Source: Planktothrix serta PCC 8927 (GTDB taxonomy: Bacteria > Cyanobacteriota > Cyanobacteriia > Cyanobacteriales > Microcoleaceae). From it: a stretch of 64,000 nt of DNA. The notes beneath the pieces are model-generated. The model ran no database searches, had not been told where the DNA came from, and saw only the letters and a list, made by a program, of their open reading frames with translations. The stretch is from positions 227,959-291,958 of the forward strand of contig NZ_LR734877.1 in NCBI RefSeq assembly GCF_900010725.2, written 5' to 3'. Positions 16,186 through 26,389 of the stretch are shown one piece after another. Within the stretch, counting starts at the first letter, position 1, and each line of letters begins with the position of its first letter. The translations under genes were made by a program, and so were the position numbers.

Positions 16186-16515
16186 TTAGGGTTGAAGGAC
16201 GAAAGAATAGCTACAACTACAACATTGAGAGGCGTTGGGGTTTTGGAAGCGAAACCCACCCCCCATTAAATCTTCAGAATAGTCAATGGTTAAGTTTTCT
16301 AGGTACTTTAAATTTTCAGGCTCAATCACAATTTCAATCTGATTACACTGATAAACGACATCACTCGACTGGCGTGTGTGATCAAATCCCATTGTATAAG
16401 ACCAGTCGCAGCAGCCTCCCTTTTGAACTCCAAGACGAAAGAGGACATGAGGATGATTTTGCTTGGACTTAAGGCGCAGAACCTCACGAGTTGCTGCTGG
16501 ACTGAGAGAAATCAT
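16186..16515 (-). CDS. A-type Fe-S carrier (HesB/IscA/SufA family)
   Basis: 109 residues. MISLSPAATREVLRLKSK is the family N-terminus; the Cys ligands are the internal GGCCDWSYTMG and the C-terminal CCSCSYSF pair (family pattern CGCGxSF). These proteins hold a Fe-S cluster or iron and pass it to target proteins. The internal double Cys and the CSC rather than CGC tail fit the cyanobacterial IscA-like branch. It starts about 70 bases from the cupin gene's end, on the same strand. Confidence 0.85.
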   Translation of the reverse strand: MISLSPAATREVLRLKSKQNHPHVLFRLGVQKGGCCDWSYTMGFDHTRQSSDVVYQCNQIEIVIEPENLKYLENLTIDYSEDLMGGGFRFQNPNASQCCSCSYSFVLQP

Positions 16516-16583
16516 GGAACACCTGCTTATAAAAACGTTAACCGATTTTTAGATTACCAGGGGGAATGTTGTTCTAGTTATTT

Positions 16584-17000
16584 TTAAGCAGGAGTCCGAG
16601 AGTAGTCATCTTGAAAGCGAATAATATCATCCTCTCCCAAATATTCTCCATTCTGGACTTCAATTAAGACAAGGGGAATCACACCGGGGTTTTCCAAGCG
16701 GTGAGACATACACTGAGGAACATAAGTAGATTGGTTCGAGAATAGAATTTCTTCACAATCCCCACACACAACCCTAGCAGTTCCGGCCACAACAATCCAG
16801 TGTTCACTGCGATGGTGGTGCATTTGTAAACTCAGCCGATGACCGGGTTGGACTTCTATCCGCTTAATTTTATATCCTGGCCCTTCTTCTAGTGTCGTAA
16901 ATGAACCCCAAGGTCTCAATTCCGTTGTGGCATTACATACATTGGGGATATTTTCACAGACGGGTGTAGAATTTTCAACAATTTCCTTGACTGCTACCAT
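16584..17000 (-). CDS. cupin, phosphomannose isomerase type II-like
   Basis: 138 residues, ATG start. RPWGSFTTLEEGPGYKIKRIEVQPGHRLSLQMHHHRSEHWIVVAGTARV is the C-terminal cupin of bifunctional mannose-1-phosphate guanylyltransferase/mannose-6-phosphate isomerase; the HHH-x-SEHW metal-binding residues and a later Gln/His pattern (PQCMSHRLENPG) are present. As a stand-alone cupin it could isomerise mannose-6-phosphate/fructose-6-phosphate for sugar nucleotide supply. No nucleotidyl transferase domain. It precedes the A-type carrier on the same strand. Confidence 0.85.
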   Translation of the reverse strand: MVAVKEIVENSTPVCENIPNVCNATTELRPWGSFTTLEEGPGYKIKRIEVQPGHRLSLQMHHHRSEHWIVVAGTARVVCGDCEEILFSNQSTYVPQCMSHRLENPGVIPLVLIEVQNGEYLGEDDIIRFQDDYSRTPA

Positions 17001-17233
17001 GACTCTATTTCCTTATCAAACGATTTGACGGAAGTTCAATTGCTGTTATTAAAATCTGGGGTGGCGTTAGTGAACACTTGGACGGCTGTTAACGTTTTCA
17101 AGGATAACCACTACAACCACCATAGCAAATGCACCTTGGTTGCTGTGATCTATCATAATCCCCTTTAACCCGGCACTGGTCAAATCTTTACACAACATTA
17201 AATTTAGAGGTTGACTGTTGGCTGTTAACGAGT

Positions 17234-17295
17234 ACGGGCGGGTTTAGTCAGATCTTTGTTAAATTAATCACTATCTTGATGAACCCGCCCCTACA
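17234..17295. repeat. GGGCGGGTTTA...GAACCCGCCCCTAC inverted repeat
   Basis: ACGGGCGGGTTTA near 17235 pairs with GAACCCGCCCC near 17281 across an AT-rich spacer. It is a member of the dispersed GC-arm family. The last codons and stop of the phosphodiester glycosidase gene are formed by its right arm. Confidence 0.6.
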
Positions 17296-19250
17296 CTGAT
17301 TCCTAAACCATTATGGACGGGTGCGGCTGTGGGGAAAGGACGGTCTAAATAGTATCCTCCTAGATAAAGACTGGTGGAACTTCCTCCGTCTAAATTTAAG
17401 GCGGTAACAGCGTCTAATTTTTGCAGAATTTGAGCGAGTTCGGCTAAACTAGGGCCAGAACCATTGGGACGGTTATGAACAGCTACTATTAGTAAAGTAT
17501 TATTATTGGTAATTGCAATTGCACTGCGGATGGCTTTTTGTTGTTGAAAGGCGGGATTAAATCGTTCTCGCGCTGCATCTAAAACAATTTGACGATTTTG
17601 AATTAATAACGGCCCTGCTCCTAAAATATTAGGATATTTTTCAAAGTCTGGGGGTTCAGTTTTACTTTCTAATTGTACACGAGTTCCTATCGGTAATAAA
17701 TTTAATAATTCGGGACGACTTCTGATCACTAATAAATAACCTTGAATGGGAATAGCAACAGCAGGTGATCCTAATTTCGGGGTTTCAAGATGACGGGTAA
17801 TTTGGTTGTTTTCAACAACAATAATTTTTTCTTGATTATTAATCGGGGTATAAGTTTTTCCCCAGTCGGAAGTATAACGAGAAATTCCGGTTTCAGCATA
17901 ACCACTATTTAGATATTGTAGGGGTAGGGTTTGACCCGAATTTGTTGTTATTGTTTCTTTTAAGATTAAACGATTCATAATCATAGGTTTATCCTGTCCC
18001 CAAGCGATCGCTCCTCGATTTAAAATTGGACTCGATAACCAGTTATTATTTAACCGAATAGCACCCAAAGGGTATTGATTATTGCGATTAAAAAATCCTC
18101 CATTAATCGCTGCCGAAACTCCTGCTTTTTGTGCTATATCCAATAAAGGTGAGGTTCCTTGACGAGAATTAATATTACTTAAAATAGGATTCAAGCTAAT
18201 TTGAGGTTGATTTAAGTCAACTTCTAGCCAATATACCGGAAATCGTTCAACAGTTGTTACTGTATTCTTTAAAATTCGATTCAGTAAAGATCCTAAAGAT
18301 ATCTCAGTTTTTGGGATTTCAATATATTCTTGTCTCCACCTAAGTCCCGGTTGCCATAAAATATTTTTAGACTCTAAAAAATCCGGTTTAATATCAATAA
18401 TTAAACGATAGGGAGAATCTAAAGTTGTTACAACGGGTCGCCAACCGGGAGGGACACTAAATTGTAGACGAGTTTGATAATTTTGGGATTGTAATTTTAT
18501 GTTATAATCGTTATTAGATAAAAGTTTTGGATCAGCCTTGGCTTCTAAAGTTAAACTCCAATCTTGTAAAATTGGGAGAGAAGGTTGAGAAGGTTTAGGT
18601 TGATTTAGAGTTGTGGGATCATCGGTTAGAGGAGGCGGTGAAGGTTGAGGAGAAGGAGATGGCGATCGCTTTTGAATATCAGGAGTAGGTTGTTGCCAAA
18701 ACGTCGGTTTATCGAGTTCAATAATAATTTTATTTGGGGAAAAAGTAGATTTTGTTTGGAGAGAATTGCTTTCTAATAATAAGGGTTCAATACGAATAGA
18801 TTGAATCTTTGATGGAGGGATTGTAATTTTTAAAGTTGTTCCATTCGGTTGAATTTCCCATTGAGAACTAGCCGGAAAATTAGATAAATCTAAATAGCGA
18901 TAGGGGCGAATATATTCAGCCGATAAAACAACAGAATCAGAAAACCATTGAATGGGTTGTTGCGAACTATTATTCGTATCTAGTAGATTAATCCCTAGAT
19001 TCTGCATTAATCCAATATCACTCATTTTTACAGAATTTGTTGATTTTCTGTTAGATGGATCAATCCGCCAAGGAACGTTAATTAAATTATTGTTTAATTC
19101 AATAATATTTCCGTATTGTGAAGAAGAGTTTGTTCTGGGTAAAGCTAGAGTGTCAATTGGGAAGGTACTTAAACCAATTACACTTAACAATAGAATAATA
19201 TTTTTTTTCGGTCGAGTCAGATTAAAATTAAGCATATTTTGACTAAACAA
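17271..19250 (-). CDS. secreted phosphodiester glycosidase (NAGPA-like) protein
   Basis: 659 residues. A signal peptide-like N-terminus (basic RPKKN, then ILLLSVIGLSTFPIDTLALP) suggests export. A beta-rich middle resembling an AMIN-type or similar domain (about 50-300) includes a Pro-rich linker with PQPSPPPLTDDPT near residue 205. The C-terminal ~300 residues contain AINGGFFNRNN, PLGAIRLNN, GAIAWGQDK, AIAITNNNTLLIVAVHNRPNGS and TALNLDGGSSTSLYLGG, the motif set of phosphodiester glycosidase domains, which in other families uncover mannose-6-phosphate or act on glycans. The substrate here is unknown. Start at Met1; Met6 is also possible. The final codons come from a dispersed repeat. Confidence 0.8.
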   Translation of the reverse strand: MFSQNMLNFNLTRPKKNIILLLSVIGLSTFPIDTLALPRTNSSSQYGNIIELNNNLINVPWRIDPSNRKSTNSVKMSDIGLMQNLGINLLDTNNSSQQPIQWFSDSVVLSAEYIRPYRYLDLSNFPASSQWEIQPNGTTLKITIPPSKIQSIRIEPLLLESNSLQTKSTFSPNKIIIELDKPTFWQQPTPDIQKRSPSPSPQPSPPPLTDDPTTLNQPKPSQPSLPILQDWSLTLEAKADPKLLSNNDYNIKLQSQNYQTRLQFSVPPGWRPVVTTLDSPYRLIIDIKPDFLESKNILWQPGLRWRQEYIEIPKTEISLGSLLNRILKNTVTTVERFPVYWLEVDLNQPQISLNPILSNINSRQGTSPLLDIAQKAGVSAAINGGFFNRNNQYPLGAIRLNNNWLSSPILNRGAIAWGQDKPMIMNRLILKETITTNSGQTLPLQYLNSGYAETGISRYTSDWGKTYTPINNQEKIIVVENNQITRHLETPKLGSPAVAIPIQGYLLVIRSRPELLNLLPIGTRVQLESKTEPPDFEKYPNILGAGPLLIQNRQIVLDAARERFNPAFQQQKAIRSAIAITNNNTLLIVAVHNRPNGSGPSLAELAQILQKLDAVTALNLDGGSSTSLYLGGYYLDRPFPTAAPVHNGLGISVGAGSSR

Positions 19251-19631
19251 ATAATACAGATACTATCAAACGATGAACTTGTATCAGCCAACCGTTAACA
19301 GCCAACCGTCAACCGTCAACCCGGTAATTTGTCATCAGATCCTCAAATTGTTTAACAGTGTGACCCAATTCAGTGTATGCTAATAAGGAAGGGGCTTTTT
19401 CGCCATAATGTAAATTTTGGCTACAATTTAATTCTTAATGTAAAGAACGTAACGCTTGCAGGAAAAACGTAGGGGCGGGGTTTTCCCGCCCGGTATTTCA
19501 TTGGTTTTCCCGCCCGGTATTGTATAATTGTTAACCCGCCCCATCCATTCATCCCGCGCTGCAACATTTTTCTGTAGAGACGTTGCATCCAACGTCTGTA
19601 CACATCTACCCTCACTCGATAAAATCAAGAC
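19251..19631. repeat. intergenic with CAACCGT repeats and GGCGGG elements
   Basis: CCAACCGTTAACAGCCAACCGTCAACCGTCAACCC (about 19288-19321) is a short heptamer-like array. At 19470-19543 there are two tandem TTTTCCCGCCCGGTAT units bounded by GTAGGGGCGG and AACCCGCCCC, a GC-arm element. This gap holds the divergent promoters of the glycosidase gene and Fd-GOGAT. I found no GTA-N8-TAC NtcA site near the Fd-GOGAT start. Confidence 0.6.
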
Positions 19632-22600
19632 ATGGATAACAAGAGAGTCAATTACAACCAACAACAGAATCAACAAGAGCTTATGTCAGGGAGTATGGGC
19701 TACCCCTATGGGGGTCAACGCTGGTTAGTCGAAGAAAGAGATGCGTGCGGAGTCGGTTTTATTGCTAACCCATCCGGGGGTGCGAGTCATTCTATTATTC
19801 AAAAAGCCTTACCTGCTTTAACTTGCTTAGAACATCGGGGCGGCTGTAGTGCAGATCAAGACTCTGGGGATGGCGCCGGGATCATGACTGCTATTCCTTG
19901 GGAATTGTTAGCGCCTTGGTTTGCGGAACGAAAGATTGATATTCTGCAAGAACCGGAATGTAAATTTGGGGTGGGGATGGTGTTTTTACCCCAAGATAGT
20001 GATTTAGCAGCTAAAGCGCGTGAAATTATTGAAGCTGACCTTAAACAAGAAGAATTAGTTCTAGTGGGTTGGCGGGAAGTCCCTGTAAAACCGGAAGTTC
20101 TGGGAGAACAAGCCAGAGAAAATCAACCCCGGATTGAACAAGTTATTGTATATTCAGCTAAGGGTAATACTGGGGATGATTTAGATCGACAACTGTTTTT
20201 AGCCCGTCGTTCTTCTGGGGTGGCGTTAAAACAGGATGGGTTAGTCTGGGGTGAGGATATTTATATTTGTTCTTTTTCTTGCCGTACCATTGTCTATAAA
20301 GGCATGGTGCGCTCGGCGATTTTAGGAGAATTTTATTTAGATTTAATTAACCCAGCCTATAAGAGTAATTTCGCAGTTTATCATCGACGCTTCAGTACGA
20401 ATACGATGCCGCGCTGGCCTTTAGCCCAACCGATGCGACTGTTAGGGCATAATGGCGAAATTAATACTTTATTGGGTAATATTAACTGGATGCGAGCCAG
20501 GGAAGGAATTCTTTCTCATCCGGTTTGGGGCGATCGCTTAAAAACCTTAATTCCCTTTGTCGATGCTAACAATAGTGATTCGGCTAATTTAGATAATGTC
20601 ATGGAGTTGCTGGTGAGAACCGGGCGCTGTCCGTTGGAAGCGTTGATGATTATGGTTCCTGAAGCTTATAAAAACCAGCCAAACCTCAAAGATCTGCCCG
20701 AAATTACCGATTTCTATGAATATTATAGTGGGATTCAAGAACCTTGGGATGGCCCTGCATTATTAGTGTTTAGTGATGGGAAACAAATTGGCGCCTGTTT
20801 AGACCGTAACGGTTTACGTCCCGCCCGCTATTGTATTACTAAAGATGGCGTGATCATGGTTTCCTCCGAAGCTGGGGTGGTAGATATTCCCGAAGATGAA
20901 ATTCAGGAAAAAGGCCGTTTAGGGCCAGGACAAATGATTGCGGTAGATTTGAGTACCCATGAGGTTCTGAAAAATTGGCAGATTAAACAACGAGTCGCCC
21001 ATGAACACCCTTATCGGGAATGGTTACAACAATATCGTAAAGACGCGCAACCCCAACCCTTTGTCAGCGAAAAACAATTAGCAGCCAACGTTCTGCTAGA
21101 ACAGCAAACCGCCTTTGGCTATGGGGCGGAAGATTTAGATATCCAAATTGCGGATATGGCGAGTACAGCCAAAGAAGCGACGTTCTGTATGGGAGATGAT
21201 ATTCCCTTGGCGGTGCTTTCCGATAAACCTCATTTGTTATATGACTACTTTAAACAACGGTTTGCTCAGGTAACAAACCCTCCGATTGACCCATTGCGGG
21301 AACGGATTGTCATGTCCTTGTGTATGCGGTTGGGGAAACGGGGGAATTTGTTAGACGCAAAACCTGAAGATGCTCGACTGTTTAAAATTGACTCTCCCCT
21401 GCTGAATGAGGCAGAATTAGAAGCTTTGCGTCAGTCGGATTTTCCCAGTGCAACGCTCTCAACGCTTTATGGGTTAGAAAGTGGGCCTAATGGTTGTGCG
21501 ATCGCTCTCACCCGACTTTGTGAGAAAGCCGCCGAAGCGGTGGATCAAGGCAAAGAAATCATTATTCTGTCGGATCAAGGGTTAACGGCTGAACAGACCT
21601 ATATTCCGCCCTTGTTAGCGGTGGGGGCTGTTCACCACTATTTAATTAAAACCGGGAAACGGTTAAACGCTTCAATTGTGGTAGAAACGGCTCAATGTTG
21701 GAATACCCATCATTTTGCTTGTTTAGTGGGTTATGGAGCTTCGTCTATTTGTCCTTATCTGGCGCTGGAAAGTGTGCGCCATTGGTGGTCTATTCCCCTA
21801 ATTCAGAGCAATATGGAGAAGGGGAAATTACCCGCTATGACCATCGAAGATGCCCAAAATAACTATCGCAAGGCGGTAGAAGATGGGTTGCTGAAGATCT
21901 TATCGAAAATGGGGATCTCGCTGTTGTCTTCCTATCAAGGGGCGCAAATCTTTGAAGCCATTGGTATTGGAGAAGATCTGCTAGACGTTGGTTTCCGAGG
22001 TACGGTGTCTCGTATGGGCGGGTTAACGATTTCTGAGTTAAGCCAAGAGGTGTATCAATTCCATGCCAAAGCCTTCCCCGTAGAAGGGAAAAAGTTAGAA
22101 AACTTTGGATTTGTCAACGCCATGAAGCGGGGTGAATATCACTTAAATACCCCAGAAATGACAAAACTGTTACATCAAGCCGTTCGTTCTACGGAGGGAA
22201 ATGGATTTGACTTGTATGAAATGTATCGCAAATTCATGGAAAGTCGCCCTGTAACAGCATTACGGGATTTGTTAGATTTTAAGAGCGATCGCACTTCCAT
22301 TCCTTTAGATGAGGTTGAACCCGTTGAAGAGATTGTTAAACGCTTCTGTACTGGGGGGATGTCCTTGGGAGCTTTATCTCCCGAAGCCCATGAAGTCTTA
22401 GCCATTGCTATGAACCGTTTAGGGGGTAAATCCAATTCAGGCGAAGGTGGAGAAGATCCCGCCCGCTTCAAAATGTTTAACGATGTTGATGAAAATGGGA
22501 TTTCCCTGGGTCGTCCTTATTTAAAAGGATTGCAAAATGGAGATAGCGCCAGTTCTGCAATTAAACAGGTGGCGTCGGGACGGTTTGGAGTCACACCCGA

Positions 22601-24278
22601 ATATTTGATGAGCGCTCAGTCCATTGAGATTAAAGTCGCTCAAGGGGCTAAACCAGGGGAAGGGGGACAGTTACCGGGTAAAAAAGTTAGTCCCTATATT
22701 GCCATGTTGCGGCGGTCTAAACCCGGAGTTACCTTAATTTCGCCTCCTCCTCACCATGATATTTATTCTATTGAGGACTTAGCCCAATTAATTTTTGACC
22801 TGCACCAAATTAACCCGAAAGCGACGGTTTCGGTGAAATTAGTAGCAGAAGTCGGTATTGGGACTATTGCGGCGGGGGTTGCTAAAGCCAACGCAGACTA
22901 TATTCAAATTTCCGGTCACGACGGCGGGACAGGTGCGTCTCCCCTGTCTTCCATTAAACACGCGGGAGGCCCTTGGGAATTGGGGTTAACGGAAGTGCAT
23001 CGGGTGTTGATGGGAAATAAACTCCGCGATCGCGTGCGTTTGCGCGTTGATGGCGGTTTCAAAACCGGATGGGATGTGGTAATGGGAGCGTTAATGGGGG
23101 CTGAAGAGTTCGGCTTCGGAACGGTGGCGATGATCGCTGAAGGCTGTGTAATGGCCCGGATTTGCCATACTAATAGTTGTCCGGTGGGTGTTACCTCTCA
23201 ACAGGAACGTTTGCGGGAGCGCTTCCCCGGAACTCCGGGTCATGTCGTGAATTTCTTCTATTTTGTCGCCGAGGAAGTCCGCCATATTTTAGCCGCGTTG
23301 GGATATCGCAAATTAGTGGATTTAGTCGGACGGTCAGACCTGTTGAAACGTCGGGATAACGTAACTGTGGCGAAAACTCAACACCTGAATGTAGAGGTAT
23401 TGACCCAGACGCCTGTTAGCAGCGATCGCAATTGGTTAAACCATGAACCCATCCATAGTAACGGCCCAGTTTTAGATGATGTGTTATTAGAAGATGCGGA
23501 AATTGCTACGGCTATTCAAAATCAGGGGACGGTGACGAAAACCGTGCGTGTCGTTAATACTGACCGGACAGTGGGAACCCGCATTGCAGGTAAAATCGCC
23601 TCGCTGTATGGAGATAAAGGCTTTGCAGGACAAATCAACCTCAATTTTACAGGTTCGGCGGGTCAAAGTTTTGGGGCGTTCAATTTACCGGGAATGAAGT
23701 TAACTCTAACCGGGGAAGCCAATGATTATGTTGGGAAGGGAATGCACGGGGGAGAGATTATTATTAAACCTCCGGCGGCTGTAACCTACGACCCTTCTGA
23801 GAATGTGATTATTGGGAATACCTGTTTATATGGGGCGACGGGGGGAACGTTATACGCCTATGGAAAAGCCGGAGAACGGTTTGCGGTGCGGAACTCCTTG
23901 GGTAAAGCCGTCATTGAAGGTGCTGGCGACCACTGTTGTGAATATATGACGGGCGGTGTCGTGGTGGTGCTGGGTAAAGTCGGGCGGAATGTGGGTGCTG
24001 GACAAACGGGCGGTTTAGGGTATTTCCTCGATGAAGATGGGGAGTTTCCTGAAATGATTAACCCGGAAATTGTCAAAATTCAACGGGTGAGTACGCCGAT
24101 GGGTGAACAGCAGTTGAAAGAGTTGATTGAACAGCACGCTGAACGCACGGGAAGCGAGAAGGCTAAGGCAATTCTAGCGAACTGGTCGGAATATTTACCG
24201 AAGTTCTGGCAAGTTGTTCCTCCTTCGGAGAAAGATAGTCCTGAAGCGTCGGTTGCGGAATTGGCGATCGCGATTTAG
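19632..24278 (+). CDS. glsF: ferredoxin-dependent glutamate synthase
   Basis: 1548 residues, ATG start. The propeptide ends before Cys39 ([10 protein letters not shown]), which becomes the N-terminal nucleophile of the class II glutaminase domain. The synthase domain binds FMN ([13 protein letters not shown], later [22 protein letters not shown]). The 3Fe-4S ligands are Cys1172, 1178 and 1183 in [15 protein letters not shown]. The C-terminal beta-helix ([19 protein letters not shown]) is complete. Length and lack of a nearby small subunit gene gltD support the ferredoxin form. It makes two glutamates from glutamine and 2-oxoglutarate, paired with glutamine synthetase (glnA at 62000). Confidence 0.96.
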   Translation: MDNKRVNYNQQQNQQELMSGSMGYPYGGQRWLVEERDACGVGFIANPSGGASHSIIQKALPALTCLEHRGGCSADQDSGDGAGIMTAIPWELLAPWFAERKIDILQEPECKFGVGMVFLPQDSDLAAKAREIIEADLKQEELVLVGWREVPVKPEVLGEQARENQPRIEQVIVYSAKGNTGDDLDRQLFLARRSSGVALKQDGLVWGEDIYICSFSCRTIVYKGMVRSAILGEFYLDLINPAYKSNFAVYHRRFSTNTMPRWPLAQPMRLLGHNGEINTLLGNINWMRAREGILSHPVWGDRLKTLIPFVDANNSDSANLDNVMELLVRTGRCPLEALMIMVPEAYKNQPNLKDLPEITDFYEYYSGIQEPWDGPALLVFSDGKQIGACLDRNGLRPARYCITKDGVIMVSSEAGVVDIPEDEIQEKGRLGPGQMIAVDLSTHEVLKNWQIKQRVAHEHPYREWLQQYRKDAQPQPFVSEKQLAANVLLEQQTAFGYGAEDLDIQIADMASTAKEATFCMGDDIPLAVLSDKPHLLYDYFKQRFAQVTNPPIDPLRERIVMSLCMRLGKRGNLLDAKPEDARLFKIDSPLLNEAELEALRQSDFPSATLSTLYGLESGPNGCAIALTRLCEKAAEAVDQGKEIIILSDQGLTAEQTYIPPLLAVGAVHHYLIKTGKRLNASIVVETAQCWNTHHFACLVGYGASSICPYLALESVRHWWSIPLIQSNMEKGKLPAMTIEDAQNNYRKAVEDGLLKILSKMGISLLSSYQGAQIFEAIGIGEDLLDVGFRGTVSRMGGLTISELSQEVYQFHAKAFPVEGKKLENFGFVNAMKRGEYHLNTPEMTKLLHQAVRSTEGNGFDLYEMYRKFMESRPVTALRDLLDFKSDRTSIPLDEVEPVEEIVKRFCTGGMSLGALSPEAHEVLAIAMNRLGGKSNSGEGGEDPARFKMFNDVDENGISLGRPYLKGLQNGDSASSAIKQVASGRFGVTPEYLMSAQSIEIKVAQGAKPGEGGQLPGKKVSPYIAMLRRSKPGVTLISPPPHHDIYSIEDLAQLIFDLHQINPKATVSVKLVAEVGIGTIAAGVAKANADYIQISGHDGGTGASPLSSIKHAGGPWELGLTEVHRVLMGNKLRDRVRLRVDGGFKTGWDVVMGALMGAEEFGFGTVAMIAEGCVMARICHTNSCPVGVTSQQERLRERFPGTPGHVVNFFYFVAEEVRHILAALGYRKLVDLVGRSDLLKRRDNVTVAKTQHLNVEVLTQTPVSSDRNWLNHEPIHSNGPVLDDVLLEDAEIATAIQNQGTVTKTVRVVNTDRTVGTRIAGKIASLYGDKGFAGQINLNFTGSAGQSFGAFNLPGMKLTLTGEANDYVGKGMHGGEIIIKPPAAVTYDPSENVIIGNTCLYGATGGTLYAYGKAGERFAVRNSLGKAVIEGAGDHCCEYMTGGVVVVLGKVGRNVGAGQTGGLGYFLDEDGEFPEMINPEIVKIQRVSTPMGEQQLKELIEQHAERTGSEKAKAILANWSEYLPKFWQVVPPSEKDSPEASVAELAIAI

Positions 24279-24304
24279 GAGAGTCAGTTTTAAGAGCTAA
24301 CTTC

Positions 24305-24347
24305 TCAGCCCCCTTCTCAATTGAGAAAGGGGCTGATTTAATATTTT
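24305..24347 (+). terminator. hairpin terminator after Fd-GOGAT
   Basis: TCAGCCCC and GGGGCTGA (24329-24336) enclose CTTCTCAATTGAGAAA, itself a stem; T-rich sequence (TTTAATATTTTT) follows. A rho-independent terminator for the Fd-GOGAT transcript is likely. Confidence 0.7.
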
Positions 24348-24414
24348 TGAGGTTTAATCATAGATTAATCGATCATTACGTATAGCATAACTCCAACCCC
24401 TATGAATATATTCC

Positions 24415-25131
24415 TTAGTAGCCATTAGATAAAATATAATTCAAACGCTTTAAAAGCTTTTTTTGTTTTTGTTTAGGAAAATGGAGAATACTCAATTTAT
24501 ATATCTTAGATTGATTTTTATTAATTATTTCTGAGATAGCCTCATTTCCGAATTCTCGATAGGCTGAGAACTGATTACCAAAATCAATAATTATTTTATC
24601 TGTTCGATGATGACCCCTGCTCGCATATTTAGGATTTTTAAAGTGATCACGATCACTACAAGGGTATCTAGCTGGATGAAGAACATAGTAGTTAGGTTTT
24701 TCTGAGTTTTTGGACTGTACCTCTAAAAACTCATTAGCCGTAATTGATGAAATTGCAAAATCTTGACTATAAATGTCTTTCTCAACATTTTTAAATCGGT
24801 ATGACAATACTTGTGTATCAACCATCATATCTACATTTTTATTGGTTAAGTTAGATTTAATTGGTTGTTCAAATTCTTCTAATGAATTAACGCTAATAGT
24901 GGGTAAAAGTAAATCTTCTACCGGGTGATTCAATTTCCGCGAGGCATACAAAAGAGATGCTTTCAAATCATCTGCTTCAAGATCAGGCATTTCTTCTAAT
25001 ATATCTTCAGCACTGAGCCCAGCCGCAAACAAGTCTAACACATCTGACACCCGAATTCTCATCCCTCGAATACAGGGACGACCACCACATTGCCTGGGAT
25101 TAATTGTGATTCTTTCCAGCAGGGTTGACAT
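24415..25131 (-). CDS. DUF433 antitoxin-like domain fused to a PIN-like domain
   Basis: 238 residues. Residues 1-75 are a DUF433 domain (RITINPRQCGGRPCIRGMRI, SAEDILEEMPDLEADDLKASLLYASRKLN), usually a separate antitoxin. After a linker, about 105-238 resemble a PIN-type fold: MMVDTQVLSYRFKN with an early Asp, SITANEFLEVQ with Glu, and DKIIIDFGNQF with later Asp. The fusion of DUF433 with its toxin-like part in one frame is unusual, since the two are normally adjacent genes. The N-terminal part and its upstream region are duplicated at 27348-27657. Function: probable toxin-antitoxin derived protein; the C-terminal assignment is less certain. Confidence 0.65.
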   Translation of the reverse strand: MSTLLERITINPRQCGGRPCIRGMRIRVSDVLDLFAAGLSAEDILEEMPDLEADDLKASLLYASRKLNHPVEDLLLPTISVNSLEEFEQPIKSNLTNKNVDMMVDTQVLSYRFKNVEKDIYSQDFAISSITANEFLEVQSKNSEKPNYYVLHPARYPCSDRDHFKNPKYASRGHHRTDKIIIDFGNQFSAYREFGNEAISEIINKNQSKIYKLSILHFPKQKQKKLLKRLNYILSNGY

Positions 25132-25243
25132 TCAAAACGGCTCCATAATCGGTTTCTTCTAGTATGCACTTTTGTTTGCCGTTTAAACAAGAAAACAATG
25201 GTATTGCCATATAATCTTAGCATCAAATTAGATAAAAATTGAT
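24934..25243. repeat. 310-bp duplicated segment, copy 1
   Basis: This stretch (5' half of the DUF433-PIN gene plus its upstream region) matches 27348-27657 over the same length of 310 bases with only scattered substitutions and no visible gaps. Confidence 0.9.
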
Positions 25244-25283
25244 CAGGAGTTTGATTAATTTATGATTATTAACAATAATTAGG

Positions 25284-25667
25284 TTAAGGATAAGGAAGTA
25301 AATTGATTTCAGGGATAAAGCGATAATCACTTTGATTCTTTGTCAGTAAAGGAAAATTATTAATCATAGAGGTAGCAGCAATCAAAGCATCTGGAATTAA
25401 TAATCCATGACTTAAACGGTAGGTTTTGATTAATTCCACAGTAAAACTTGATATATGGTCATTGATTTGACTAATGTGATAACGGGACAAAAATTTATTC
25501 AAATGCTGTAATTCTAGTTTATTCCTACAGCCGACTATTAATTCCATTTGGGTAATCACACTAATGGTAATTTGATTCTTTTGTTCTTCCAAATCAAGGC
25601 GATTAATAGATATTTCAATATTACGGCTAACATCTATTAAGATATCTGTATCTACTAAAATCATCAT
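25284..25667 (-). CDS. vapC: PIN-domain toxin (VapC)
   Basis: 127 residues (or one less from the second Met). MILVDTDILIDVSR has the first Asp pair, ISVITQMELIVGCRN the Glu, and HGLLIPDALIAATSMINNFPLLTKNQSDYRFI the later Asp and the typical C-terminal NxxDYxxI. All PIN acidic positions appear intact, so an active ribonuclease is likely. It begins right after the antitoxin gene (25668-25886) stops, with no spacing, as an operon pair. Confidence 0.92.
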   Translation of the reverse strand: MMILVDTDILIDVSRNIEISINRLDLEEQKNQITISVITQMELIVGCRNKLELQHLNKFLSRYHISQINDHISSFTVELIKTYRLSHGLLIPDALIAATSMINNFPLLTKNQSDYRFIPEINLLPYP

Positions 25668-25886
25668 TTAACTCCACTCCTTCTCTCTAATATTTTTAAC
25701 CCATTTACTGCTATTTTCCATGTCTTTTTTGTCAGACCACATCCCAATAAAAGGTTCTTTTTTTAAGGGAGTCAATTCTTCTTTTAACAAAGTAATTGGG
25801 ATAATTTTTGTTTGTAAAATTTGTCTTTCTTCTGGAGTTAAATTATTAATGATTTTAGCAAGAGAATCAACTAATTGTAAGTTCAT
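25668..25886 (-). CDS. VapB-type antitoxin
   Basis: 72 residues. A helical N-terminus (LVDSLAKIINNLTPEERQILQTKI) is followed by a short acidic/basic tail containing PFIGMWSDKKDMENSSKWVKNIREKEW, the toxin-neutralising C-terminus typical of cyanobacterial partners of this VapC class. Its stop codon abuts the toxin start. Upstream lies the broken toxin remnant at 25916. Confidence 0.82.
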   Translation of the reverse strand: MNLQLVDSLAKIINNLTPEERQILQTKIIPITLLKEELTPLKKEPFIGMWSDKKDMENSSKWVKNIREKEWS

Positions 25887-25915
25887 AAAAAACTCCTTTA
25901 GATTTTGGACTGAGT

Positions 25916-26065
25916 TTAACTACCCAGAAAGATAACATTTATTTCTGTGACTCGATGTAAGGGTTTAGTTGTCTTTTCTGTAGTAATAAATTCATCAGCA
26001 TTTACTGAAATAGCAGCAGCAATTAAAACTCCAGAATCTAAATAAGTTGTTATAATAATTGTCAT
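25916..26065 (-). pseudogene. internally deleted PIN toxin remnant
   Basis: A 49-codon frame from ATG 26065, overlapping the stop of the antitoxin gene by ATGA. It begins like a PIN protein (ITTYLDSGVLIAAA) and jumps directly to a PIN C-terminus (NADEFITTEKTTKPLHRV...VIFLGS), so about 80 central residues, including catalytic positions, are missing. It should be inactive. It sits exactly where the toxin partner of the antitoxin at 26062-26328 belongs. Confidence 0.75.
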
Positions 26066-26328
26066 TGATTTTTACTTCTAATTTCATCTAACTCAGCTTT
26101 TATATCATCCAAATCTAATAATTTAATATTTGGATCGTTAATTATTCTTTGTCTAATTTGCCAAAGCTTTTTACCTAATTCTGTCTGAGGTTGGTAAACA
26201 ATTTCAGTCGTTTCAGATAATTGTTCTTCTGACTTTTCTGGGTCAATAGCATCTATAAAAGCTAAAACTTTTTCTTGATCTTCTAATTTTAATTTGTGCC
26301 ATTTATTAAGTAGTAATTGTTCGTTCAT
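26062..26328 (-). CDS. VapB-like antitoxin, partner of a broken toxin
   Basis: 88 residues: NEQLLLNKWHKLKLEDQEKVLAFIDAI is the helical dimer part, and a tail with TELGKKLWQIRQRIINDPNIKLLDLDDIKAELDEIRSKNQ is typical of antitoxins that precede PIN toxins. The toxin it would neutralise is reduced to the 49-codon remnant at 25916-26065, so this is now an orphan antitoxin. Confidence 0.75.
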   Translation of the reverse strand: MNEQLLLNKWHKLKLEDQEKVLAFIDAIDPEKSEEQLSETTEIVYQPQTELGKKLWQIRQRIINDPNIKLLDLDDIKAELDEIRSKNQ

Positions 26329-26389
26329 TTTGTTTTATCCTATTCAAAGTTTCTGCTGCAATGAAGTGTTAGCTTGTGCTGTTATAGCG

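Noticed and set aside
15920-16259. Open frames coding for LFPVPCSLFPVPCS-like repeats
   Set aside because: They are translations of the heptamer arrays. The same happens at 59540-59757 and 63363-63581.
19600-19612. GTACACATCTAC as an NtcA site for Fd-GOGAT
   Set aside because: The spacing between GTA and TAC is six bases, not eight.
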